DNA from: Siphonodentalium dalli
Lineage: Eukaryota; Mollusca; Scaphopoda; Gadilida; Siphonodentaliidae
Length of the DNA: 64,000 nucleotides
Assembly (NCBI GenBank): GCA_032622095.1
Contig: CP136069.1
Location: forward strand, 89,022,618-89,086,617
Reading direction: 5' to 3'
The notes under the pieces are model-generated. The model was not told where the DNA came from, did no database searches, and was given only the letters and a program-made list of their open reading frames with translations. Both the position numbers and the translations under genes were made by a program. This document shows, one piece after another, positions 13,201 to 25,200 of the stretch (position 1 is the stretch's first letter; every line of letters starts with the position of its first letter).

Positions 13201-16200
13201 TTGAACATTTTCACTCATTAAAAGTCCCTAACATAGGTACAGATATTACTATGTTGCAAAAATGAATTTGTTTTCAAAGCTAATCTGGCCTTTACATAAT
13301 TTAACAAAGGGGTGATGATCTGATATAAGGTGTAGAGTTGTAATCTTCAGGTGTGATAATCTCAAAATCACAAGTCACTGGACACCTGACGATGTATTCA
13401 CAGCTGTCTGCAATGAACACTCAGGTGTGAATGTGCTCCCAAATCGGATTAATACAGCTGTTAATAGTAACTATGGAGTTATCTATGACAGTGTCAATGG
13501 ATAACTGGGTTCAATCAATGTTGGCAGTAAATAGTGGGTGAATATTTTGCCGATTTTCTTAGGTGATCTTCGGAAATTTCAGGGCGACTTAAACTTCGCC
13601 TGGCTGCAAAATTAGGGCGAAGTGAGCAATAATAGGGAGACTTCTTCGCACACGTCGCCCTCTCGGCTGGTCCCTAGCCTGCCGAATGCAAAATAAATCG
13701 TAAGCCGTAACGTATTTGTCGGTTGTCTGGTTGTGCTTAGGTACCCATAGGTTACACAACCTGTTATATTCAGTATCACGAGAGCCACATACAACTTTGA
13801 CGCGACCTAGATTTCACCACCTCCAGGTGAACCGAACCGTCGTTCGCCTCCAATACGCAGGCCTGCAGTGGTCGTGCGCAATATAAATATAAACGCTGTT
13901 CATGTAACTGCACTTTAAATGTGTGACAATACAAATGCTGTCCTTTCTGTTATTTGCCCGATAAACAATTGGATATGAGGCAATAGAAGGAAAAGAGCCA
14001 TGTGTTGGTCTCTGATGGAAATTATAGTGGCAGCGGCCCTGCGCAATATAAATGCATTTCCTGTAACTGTTTTCTGTATAGCTGAAGGTTTAGGCTACTG
14101 CACTTGCATATCTGTGTAGTCATGGAACAGGCAAGCCCATTCAGCAAAATACATTGAGTGATTGCAAAGAAACAGACACAATTGTCGCCGAAATAACGAC
14201 AGAGTACCGGTATGAATTGATGGAGATCGCCATTCAACAATGGGAACAGTTCAACTTGAAATGAAAATCCTTGGTGCCCAATCTTGTGTCAGATAATCCT
14301 AGTCCCCAATCAAACCAGTTGCACGATTCGGAGCAACCGGACACTGTCAGTAATACTGGACAGGCATGTAAAGAACGAGACTATTCAAGAGACACAGCAT
14401 TATTTGAACACAGGCCATATAATACTATATGTTATAACAAACATAATCTCATTGTTTCTAACGATTGTTCCGATGATACAATGAGGGAAAGAAAATGGAA
14501 TCGCAAGAACAGGGTCAAAATTTCAAATAAATATCTTGAAGTCGATGTAACGTTCGCGACGTTCCAAGTATCCAAATACGAGCCCTCATGTTAATAGTAA
14601 TACATTCGGGCTAGCTAAGATTTATAAATATTAATCGGTAAGCACAATTAATTATAACGACATGTTGTATATGTACAATGATGTTCTGTGATAATCATTA
14701 TCCAAATGTCGGTTAAGTTCCAGTCGCTCAACTTCAACTTACAATTAGTTGAGGCAAAAGAAATTTCATTGGATTACAAGTTCTATCTTGTTTATGAATA
14801 CATGTAAATTATCGTCAAAGGAGACATTTCTGTCCTGGCCAACTTTCTGCGCATTAACAGAGCTGTTGCATATACGATGAGGTAGTGTACATGAAATGAA
14901 CGTAGCGAGAAGTCGGCTTCATGAAATAGAGTTAGCACGAAATTAGGAGACTTCGCATACCGTACCACGTGGACTCCGAAATCGGACGATTCATGCCACC
15001 GTATATGTTGCACAATAATGCAATATAGGTTTGCTACAAGTAAACGATGTGTGTCTGTAGTCATTGTCAAAATGGCCATCAATGGTGAAGTTCTCAACGT
15101 GATTTTGTTGATTCCAATTGAATTGTTAGAGCGCGGGATTTGCACGGGACGCATTCATGCGTGGGCTAATCCGAGCGGCGATTGACCGGAGTAGGCAATA
15201 AACGGACAATAAATTTTAACCCTCCTGATAACACAAGGCCGAGGATAATAATCCATATAATTCAGTTGAAGGGCTTCTCCTTGGCGGAAAAATTGTTCAC
15301 ATACAGGCAACTCATGCTTTAAAGCAACATGTTATTATGGAATAACTATTTAATTCTACATGCATGTACTAAATTATACCAAGAATCAATCATATATAAT
15401 TGTCCTGACTATAATTTGTAAATAATAATTTCAACTACTAGAATAAAGTCTATATCAGTTTTTGGAGGTATTGACTTAGTATTTTTGTGTCCAATGTGGG
15501 GAAAGGTAGTGGTGTGGTGAAAGCTTCCCTAAGACAAAAGATTCATGACAGCCACTCCTATATGTGAGATATGTACAGCCTGATTCCTGTTATTGCCAGG
15601 CCATATGATAAATAAAAACTTAAATAAAAGAATATAAAATAAAGTACCTTACAAGTTCATTATATATATTTTATCTAGATAGACTATATACATTATTACA
15701 TAGTATATCTGTATCTACAATACATTAACCCTTTAGCGTTCAGAACACCCCAGAGCGCCCTGCCGTGTAGCGTCCATAAAGCCCTAGAGCGCCCTGCCGC
15801 GTAGCGTCCATAGAGCCCCAGAGAGCCCGGAGTTTTGCGTTTTTTTCAGTCATAGTTTACAACAAAACTATTGCATTATAACACAACAAATTGCTTTCAT
15901 TGTTAATGTAAATAATAAAATATATGTTACATTATTAATTGTTAAGTTTTTGTGGGGTTTTGTGGCAGATTTTGTACAATTTAATCAATAGTTGTCAATA
16001 AAATCGCAATAAAACGGGTAACTGTGTACGGTCGTCTAACTGACATTTATTTATTTTCGAACTTTATTTTTATTTCCAATAAAATATTCACTTGACTTGT
16101 TTATGTTTTTATATCATATGCATCCAAATATAAAACAATCACTACCATTAATTTGACTAACGAAGCTACGGTAAGAGCAAGACGACATGCTGATGTTAGT

Positions 16201-19200
16201 TTTTGTTACTAAGGACGCCGTGTTTGTTCTTACTGCTGTGTAGGCCTATTCCCAAATAAAACTGTTTCCAATTATTATTTTATTTTTCCTAATTCTTCAC
16301 ATGATCATATTGACAATATTATATTTTTTATAGAGTGTATAAAATGTATTGAATAGCCATGCGAGGAACTAATTAGAAGCTTCCAGCAAACAGCGCGTTT
16401 ACCAATTTCTGAACACGTGGCTTCCATCCAAGCTGGGCGCGAATTTCAATCTTATAGTTATCAATAATTTTTCAAGAGATATTTATCATTTAATCGAACA
16501 AAATTGCACTATTAGTATGTCCTTTGTTACAAGTTGAACATAGGCCAAACAATATATCGATTACCGGTAGTTTAACTGTGTACACACCTTGTGTTTTGGC
16601 ACTAACTGTGATATACATTGCATCATCATTACATCAAGGTCAAGGTAACGCCTGTGTCTCAATGTGATTTATTTTTAGTATATTTCGTCATCCTTATTCA
16701 ATACGATGTCTTGCTAACTATTATTTAGTTTGGCATCTCATATATTCACGAAGAGAAAAGCACTGTTATCGACCTTAATGGCCATTCAATCTTTTTCAAA
16801 TGACAATATGTGATGGACATGATCTACGCATGTAAATGTGACAAGATATATCGTAAAAAACTGGGTCAAGTACGTACGCATTACGTTCGTGAGGTACACA
16901 GAAGGAGTTGTTGTCAGCGCTGAATATATAGTTCTTGCGATATATATTTCAATTCCGACATATTAAACATTAAATTGTTACTGAATAGCATTTCAACTTC
17001 TAACCTATGATTTAAAAAATTGAAATTTTAGTCTATTAATGCTGTTTTTATGTCTTTTTTTATACATGACACACGGAGTAATTGTCCAAGTATTTACGTC
17101 GACGTTGCATCTTATTTCTGTACCCTCACGATCATGGCTTGTGTTTTGTTTACATTGGTTACTATCTGTGATCACGTGTCAACAACAGTTAATCATATTT
17201 TTACAATGCTGGAATCAATTTCACAATGCATTTCCACATTTTATTGAATTTCGTTGGTACATTATTAAATGCAAATAAATAGAAGTTGGTTAACACTTTG
17301 CTAGTGATTGTGGAAAAGTGAAGGTAATTCTGGAAATCGAGGTTACAACGTCAAACTTCATACAAAATCTTCGCGGTGTTTTTGTTGATAAAATATTGGG
17401 GATAATTTTATTAAACGATGTCAAAGTATGGTACGCATTCATATGGACATGAACTAGAGTGATTGGTGCACATGTAGATGTGAAAATTTAAAGGAATGCA
17501 CGCGTAAAACGATCTCATTATTTTATTAGTAAGTGATTGCTAACAGTAAAGAAAGTACGGCAACTGTGTTGCCTTGCCGTCTTACGTAATACACAACTCA
17601 ATCGACGACGTTTTCTGTTTTGCAAATTTATATATGCAATATATAATGGGGGATAATTTTGTTTAACGATGTCAAATTATGGTACGCATTCATGTGGACA
17701 TGAACTAGAGTGATTGGTGCACATGTAGATGTGAAAATTTAAAGGAATGCACTGCAAAACGATCTCATTTTTTTTATTTGAAAGTGATTGCTAACAGTAA
17801 AGAAATTATGGCGACTGTGTTGTCTCACGCAGTACCGTACACAACCAGATCTCCGGATTTTTTTGTTTTGCAATATTTCTGTTGATAAATTGAACACAAT
17901 AATAAGATAAATTTTCGGAAATTACCAGCTGAAATGACAGCAATAAAATTCAGAATCTGATACATTTCAATGTGAAATTGATTTTAATTCTATGCAACGA
18001 ATCAGGGTCAAGAAAAATCCGGAAAGATACCTACCAACTCCATAGTGTCTCCTTGTTCTCCATCGCCAGATGGAATATATGATCAAACAAATCATCTTAC
18101 CTGCTCTTCCCATACTAAGGATGTAGTATGAATTAAATAAAAACAAATTGCACATTGCCAATGGGGGGGGGGGGGGGGGGGACTTGACTTTCATAAATAT
18201 GAAAATCAATTGTTACCAATTAATTAAAATAAAATAAACCATCCTTGCAGATAAACAAGAGCCACCATAAGATTTATTAATACATTTTTTCCTATAACTT
18301 TGACGTTACCAGAAAGTTATGTTGGCTGGGGTGACGACGTTCTCTCCTATCAGTATTGGTGTGGGTAATGACGTTAGACATATTACTGTTGGGTAAAGGG
18401 TTAAGGGCTGTTATTACCTTGTGCGTTATGGGAATTTGTTTTAAAAAGAGAAAAAAAAAAAGGTTTACCCCCCCTCCCTACCCTAATATTTTGCCCTCCT
18501 TTACCGGAAACAAAGGTACTATTTTATTTGGCTTAATGAATGTAATATTGACTATAATGCAGTTAATTTTTGTTATATTTTTGCGAAAAGCAGTTGTTTG
18601 TTTATCATTAGAGAGTCAAAGTTATCAGTAGATTTCCGAAAAACTTCTAGAATCCTCTGAGTAAACAACAACAATCATGTGTTCGAACAATAACAGAACA
18701 CAATGTTTAAACCTCTGTCAAGCTGGTTCAGGAGCAAACTGCGCTATACATGATTTCTCAGTCACAGGATTTATCATAAACTCAAAAGGCAATCACGAGG
18801 TAGAAACAAAAATGTATAATAAACGAGAAAGAAATGATATAATGATAAACAAGCTATCTGTTCTGTGTAATGGTATTGAGATGACATACTATTACATCAT
18901 CTCCTTATTTAGTAATGCACATGTAATTTACTATATACAATTTACCGTACAATCCTAGTAAAAATTTGGTGTGTGACGTAATTAAATATGTTATTTTAAT
19001 GAAAGTGCCAATGACACTGTAACTCAACTTGGAAAGGGAATAATTTCATGTGTTACAGTCAATGGAGTGATTAGGAATGTGGAAATTTGAAAGGCCTAGT
19101 AAAATCCAATATGGCCGCTGGCAGCCATGTTTTTTGGCCGAATGACCCCAAAAAGACTCGTTCCCATTTACATGTCAATGTTAACATCCATCACAAATTT

Positions 19201-22200
19201 CATGATGATCCGACAAAAGATACGACCTGTAGCCTGTGTCAAAGGATTTAGTCATGTAAAGAGTAAAATCCAAGATGGCTGCTGGCGGTCATGTTTTTTG
19301 GCCGAATGACCCCAAAATGACTCGTTCCCATCTACATGTCATTGTTAACATCCATGACAAATTTCATGATGATCAGATGAACAGTACGACCTGTAGCCCG
19401 TGCTAATGGATTGAATTTTGAAATCCAAGATGTGGCGGCCATGTTTTTTTTGCCAAATGACCCCAAAATGACTCGTTCCCATCTACATGTCATTGTTAAC
19501 ATTCATCACAAATTTCATGAAGAATCGACCAAAGGTACGACCTGTAGCTCGTGCCGAAGAATTTAGTCATGCAAAGAGTAAAATTCAAGATGGCTGCTGG
19601 CGGCCATGTTTTTTGGCTGAATGACCCCAAAATGACTCGTTTCCCATCTACCTGTCATTTTTAACATCCATGACAAATTTCAGGAAGATCCGACAGCCTG
19701 TGCCGAAGAATTTAGTCATGCAAAGAGTAAAATTCAAGATGGCTGCTGGCGGCCATGTTTTTTGGCCGAATGACCCCAAAATGACTCGTTCCCATTTACA
19801 TGTCAATATTAACATCCATGACAAATTTCATGATGAACAGTACGACCTGTAGCCCGTGCTAATGGATTGAATTTTGAAATCCAAGATGGCTGCTGGCGGC
19901 CATGTTTTTATGATGAATGACCCCAAAATGACTCGTTCCCATCTACATGTCATTGTTAACATCCATGACAAATTTCATGAAGATCCAACCAAAGATACAA
20001 CCTGTAGCCCGTGCCAAAGGATTTAGTCAAGCAAAGAGTAAAATTCAAGATGGCTGCTGGCGGCCATGTTTTTTGGCCGAAAGGACCCCAAAATGACTCT
20101 TTCCCATCAACATATCATTGTTAACATCCATGACAAATTTCATGAAGATCCGACCAAAGCAACAACCTGTAGCCCGTGCCAAAGAATTTAGTCATGCAAA
20201 AAGTAAAATCCAAGATGGCTGCTGGCGGCCATGTTTTTTGGCCGAATGACCCCAAAATGACTCGTTCCCATCTACATGTCAATATTAACATCCATGACAA
20301 TTTCATGATGATCAGATGAAGAGTACGACCTGTAGCCCGTGCTAATGGATTGAATTTTGAAATCCAAGATGGCTGCTGGTGGCCATATTTTTTTGCCAAA
20401 TGACCCCAAAATGACTCGTTCACATCTACATGTCATTGTTAACATCCATGACAAATTTCATGAAGATCTAACTAAAGGTACGACCTGTAGACTGTGCCAA
20501 AGGATTTAGTCATGCAAAGAGTAAAATTCAAGATGGCTGCTGGCGGCCATGTTTTTTGGCCGAACAGTCCATCGATTTTGAGGCGCGCAATTGCGCTTGC
20601 GCGCCTTGGCGCACGCGGATCTAAAAACCAGCAAGTTATTAAATGCGCACGCCGAAAAATTTAAATGCGCGCGTCGGAATTTACAGCCAGTGAACGAGAT
20701 TTTAACAAACAGCACATCAATGGTTAAACGCCGACAAGACTATTCACCGTGTATCTTTCTCAGTAGCGATGACGTTGATTACGAACATAATAACAAAGAT
20801 CAAAGGGGCCGCCGGCGTCTTTCTCACTCAATGATTGGGGTACACCTCGTCACAACTGCTGCACGTGCGAGTTCCCGCAAAAAACAGTGTCAATTCTTTG
20901 GCAGCCTCGTTTGATGTTTCGGCATGCGGGATTCGCCGATTCATTTGAATATTATTGGCATAGATTAGGTTTTAAGTTTAACTATACTTCGAAGCTATAC
21001 TTCGAAGCCAGTATCTCTCGACTCGGAGAAAAACGAAAAATGGACATTGGAGCCTCCTCAAATACCGACTATATCAAAACGAAAGAGAGCCCCGGTTGAT
21101 TCGTCGGATTCCGGTGAATCTGATTGCGGTAACGATTCCACTTCCGAGTTTGAAGTTTTAAGCGACTGCGAGTCTGGTGAGCATGCGCTCTCAGACGCGG
21201 AAGTGAACTCATTACCGTGATTAGATTCACCTGGATTGCCAGATAATCGGATTATTGTGGACTAGATATTGTACTACAATATAAACATATGTTTTTATTT
21301 GTTTTCACTTTAAGTTGCCAAAGGCACACTTGGAATTACACGTGTGTATCATTATAATTGTGTTTGTCTTTATTCAGTAACATTTCATCCATGTTAATTT
21401 GAATTGTGCTCCCGCAAAAAAAGGCGAGCGCAAATTCCAAAAGCTCCGAGCGATATATCGCGCACCTACGTTTTCCAAATTCGAAGGACTGGCCGAATAA
21501 CCCCAAAATGACTCGTTCCCATCTACATGTCATTGTTAACAATCATGACAAATTTCATGAAGTTCCGACCAAAGCTACGACCTGTAGCCCGTGCCAAAGA
21601 ATTTAGTCATGCAAAGAGTAAAATCCAAGATGGCTGCTGGCGGTCATGTTTTTTGGCCAAACGACCCCCCCAAAATGACTCGTTCCCATCTACATGTCAA
21701 TATTAACATCCGTGACAAATTTCATGATGATCAGATGAATAGTACGACCTGTAGCCCGTGCTAATGGATTGAATTTTTAAATCCAAGATGGCCGCTGTCG
21801 GCCATGTTTTTTTGCCGAATGACCCCAAAATGACTCATCAATAGCCATGACAAATTTCATAATGATCCGACCAAAGGTACGACCTGTAGCCCGTGCTAAA
21901 GGAAATTGTTGACGAGTCACGCACACACACACCAACACACGGACGACGGATACCAAGCCATGGCAATAGCTCAAACTTTACAAAGTAAAGTTGAGCTAAA
22001 AATGCACATGCAATTTACTACGTACAATTTACAATATAATCATAATAAAATCCTTATTTTGTGTGTGTCGTAATTATATATTTTAGGAGAAAATTCTAAC
22101 ACGATTAATAAAATTTTATCTCTTTGCAAAATAAAGACAATTTGAATGAGACTGCTGTGCAAGCCGCCATGAATTTAATCTTCGTCGGATTTCAGCTGAT

Positions 22201-25200
22201 TCGGAGTGTTTGTTTATATACAAACATTCTCTAACATAATGTCTCTTTTGTTTACATAACATATAATATTTATAAATAATATAACTTTTTCCTTAAGGGA
22301 AGCCCGAAACTGAACTATATGGATTACGTCTCCGGCCTTGTGTCAATCAGGAGGGTTAAAATTTTATTGCTGTGCCGACCCACTCACACCCGTGTCCAGA
22401 TTAGTCTCGCATGAATACACCCGCATTCTATCTATTGTCTAGTCAGTTTTTTATTTCCGACTTAATCATGAGATTTGCGAGTCGCGGGGTTGGGAATGGC
22501 ACCACCATGGGAGGGATCTATGATAGTTCAGTTTCGGGCTTCCCTTAAGGAAAAAGTAATATTATTTATAAATATTATATTTTTCCGCCAAGGAGAAGCC
22601 CTCAACTGAACTATATGGATTAGAATGCAAGCCCAGGAGGAGGCACGAGCAATAAAGTTAATTAATATCCAAATTCGATGGGAATGTACTCTTCCGAAAC
22701 AGGATTCATGTAAATGTGATTTAGTCATGAATCAGATATGATTATGTTACGTGAAAGAGCTCCCAATTCAGATTACGACATTGCTCAAATGTGTACCGCC
22801 CCCCCCCCCCCCCTTGTTTTTGGAATAAACATCCCAGGTAGTGCCATAGAATTCATGCTAGCGAGACAACCGAGCAAGTATAACTTTGCTGCATCCTATT
22901 CTCTTTGTTATCTTCTTCGCTCTCTCGACAGTTCACATTATGAACTGATGTCACATGCAGCCATTGTGTATGCCATAAGATATCAGAATGCTTATGATAC
23001 ACCAGGGAGCAAATTAACTGGAATCGCATCGCGATTTGCCACTGAAATGTGAATACCGGTAATAGCGAGGAATTTTTTATACATGTATGATGTTATAAAA
23101 ATGCTATCTAATCATGTCAATGTGAGATTATTTGCTAATCAGATATCGAAAGTAAATTGCTCCCTGTGATACACAAACCAGATATAAAAATGATATGCTG
23201 CAGATATCATAGCGAGGTATGAGGTTTCATTATATCATGCCACACATCTGTACTCCAGCCTCGTATAATGTAGAAAGCAGGGAACGCCATCATGATCCAA
23301 GGTATCATTGCATACCAGTATATATGGGATTAGAGAACACCCCTGAGGACTTGATGAACAAGCATAGAAGCATCAGTGATCTATGATGGCGCACATAACG
23401 AGTGTCGGTACATTTCGAAATGATCAAATGTAGCAGAATGATCAAAATTGCAAAATGACCGGTGAAGGAGTGGCCTGGAGGTATCCCGAAGGTATTACGA
23501 TTCCAGGAGATTGGACCCCATCGTGTGGAGATGTGGGCCACTGCACCGTGGGGAAGAGATAGAAGGCTGGTTGGTGCAGCTCTTGGAGGCACGCAACAAG
23601 TCTTCCCCACCCAGATCATTCAGCCTTTCTTTCCTACCGGTGAAGGAGTGGCCCGGATGTATCCCGAAGGTATTACGATTCCAGGGGATCGACTGGACCC
23701 CATCTTGTAATGATGTGGGCCACTGCACCATGGGGAAGAGTCAGAAGGCCATTTGGCTGGTGCGCTATGTCTATGAGAGCAAGAGCGTCACGTGACAACG
23801 AGTCTTCCCCACCCAGAACATTCAGCCTACCGGTGGAGGAGTGGCCTAGAGGTATCCCGAAGGTGTACGATTCCAGGGGAGTGGCTGGACCCCATCTGTG
23901 GAGATGTGGGCCACTGCACCGTGGGGAAGAGGCAGAAGGCTGGAGCAGCTCTTGGAGGCACGCAACAACTCTTCACTTCCCCACCCAGAACATCCTCCAA
24001 AGGCTACAGTGCTGGATCTTTCCTGACTGAGATAAATACTCGCAAATTGTTGAATTAAATGAAGCAATATAAGATATCAACCTGTATCCTCATCCTGTAC
24101 AAAATCACTTACCAGCGGAACATCAGAATCCTCGTCCGACAGTGTGCCTGGTGACCCACTGTCGACCCGCGATTCTTGCTCATCGTCGTCAAACCTGCCG
24201 ACGCCACGCGATGCAGAGAAGCATGTCAAGATCGACGCCAGCCAACAGAATTGGCTGCATCAGGTTGGGATACCAGACTGTGGAAGAGGCCTACTCTGAA
24301 ATGGTTCGACGCAAGACAAATGCTCTTGCATTTGGGATAAGTAGCTATGTCCTGTCCAAGGTCACCCCCTCAAATTCTGGGGCATCATCAAGCTGCGCCC
24401 CCAAGGCCAGAGGGAATAAGTTCTGATGAGCCATTTGATCAGAGGAAGCCCCTTCCATGGAATCCCCCAAATGCAGGTGGTCCTGACCAAACTGGAATAA
24501 ATGTCGATGACATACCACTATGATCGCATGACGGCGGAGGAGCAGGCCCGGATGTATCCCGAAGGTATTACGATTCCAGGGGATCGACTGGACCCCATCT
24601 TGTAATGATGTGGGCCACTGCACCATGGGGAAGAGTCAGAAGGCCATTTGGCTGGTGCGCTATGTCTATGAGAGCAAGAGCGTCACGTGACAACGAGTCT
24701 TCCCCACCCAGAACAGCCGCCAAAGGCTACTCCCAGGTGCCCAATAATTGTGGTGGCCTATAAACAGATCTTCGTGGCAGGAATCCAGGCCGAAATCAAA
24801 ATACTGATGGAAATTTCACTCTATGTGGAATAATAGTATATCGATGTGAATTTTTTCGAAATTTAATAATCGTATTGCCACTACCATTAGGCACCTGAGA
24901 GAAAGGTGCCGGAGCAATCGCCCGTGAAGATTGGTTTCCCGAATCAACCCCTTGCAGCACCCGCCTACCATTGGTTCACACTGCCGTAGCAGGACCTGGG
25001 GGGCCAGAACTGGTCCTGCCCGAGGTAAAGACTGGTACGGTTGCTCAAAGTAGGTAATCATTGACTAAGATGCCCTTACCCAACTATAACAAGCAATACA
25101 CCCGTGAATGAGCAACCTGCACGGTGTGTGGCCATCAAATTCGAATCATGTTCGACTGCAAGACATGCTGTTAGTTATAACAAAGCAAGGTTAATATACA

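Larger units (their letters stand above)
9595..15292. mobile_element. DIRS-like retroelement, copy 1
   Basis: Long inverted terminal repeats lie at 9616-9786 and 15119-15292 and are nearly identical inverted copies. The left one carries an A/T extension at 9595-9615. An internal complementary region at about 9865-9976 holds, back to back, the complement of the left outer end plus its extension and the complement of the right outer end. This is the diagnostic arrangement of DIRS-type tyrosine-recombinase retrotransposons. No intact reverse transcriptase, RNase H or recombinase is visible. The interior shows broken plus-strand frames shared with copies 2 and 3. Two MITE-sized elements are nested at 12240-12594 and 12800-13676. 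Confidence 0.7.
18999..21997. mobile_element. Helentron-like non-autonomous element with 165-bp tandem core, copy A
   Basis: The head is AAGTGCCAATGACACT plus GTAACTCAACTTGG. The core has many tandem monomers of about 165 bp (CAAGATGGCTGCTGGCGGCC, TTTTTTGGCCGAATGACCCC, AAAATGACTCGTTCCCATCT, GACAAATTTCATGATGATC, ACGACCTGTAGCCCGTGC). A CA microsatellite follows near 21910, and the tail hairpin AACTTTAC-AAA-GTAAAGTT is followed by GAGCT. The inverted TAGCTCAACTT/AAGTTGAGCTA ends, palindromic head, satellite core, microsatellite and 3' hairpin match the known HINE/pearl plan. A separate DNA transposon is nested at 20565-21491. Confidence 0.75.

Noticed and set aside
18103-18116. A 14-nt minus-strand micro-exon (AG|TATGGGAAGAGCAG|GTAAGA) between the DSN1-like exons at 27418 and 4158
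   Set aside because: Including it breaks the reading frame of the 4158-4299 exon, while direct joining is in phase.
15727-18394. A 2.7-kb piggyBac element from TTAACCCTTTAG to the AAAGGGTTAA at 18385
   Set aside because: The sequences next to the two TTAA sites are not inverted copies of each other beyond AAAGGG.
18356-18631. 91-codon hydrophobic plus-strand frame
   Set aside because: Dominated by homopolymer-derived residues. No splice or regulatory support.
22286-22555. Left unit of DIRS-like copy 2 as an independent 270-bp MITE
   Set aside because: Its body matches the right end of the same copy, and all three copies have it at the same place, so it is better explained as ITR plus complementary region.
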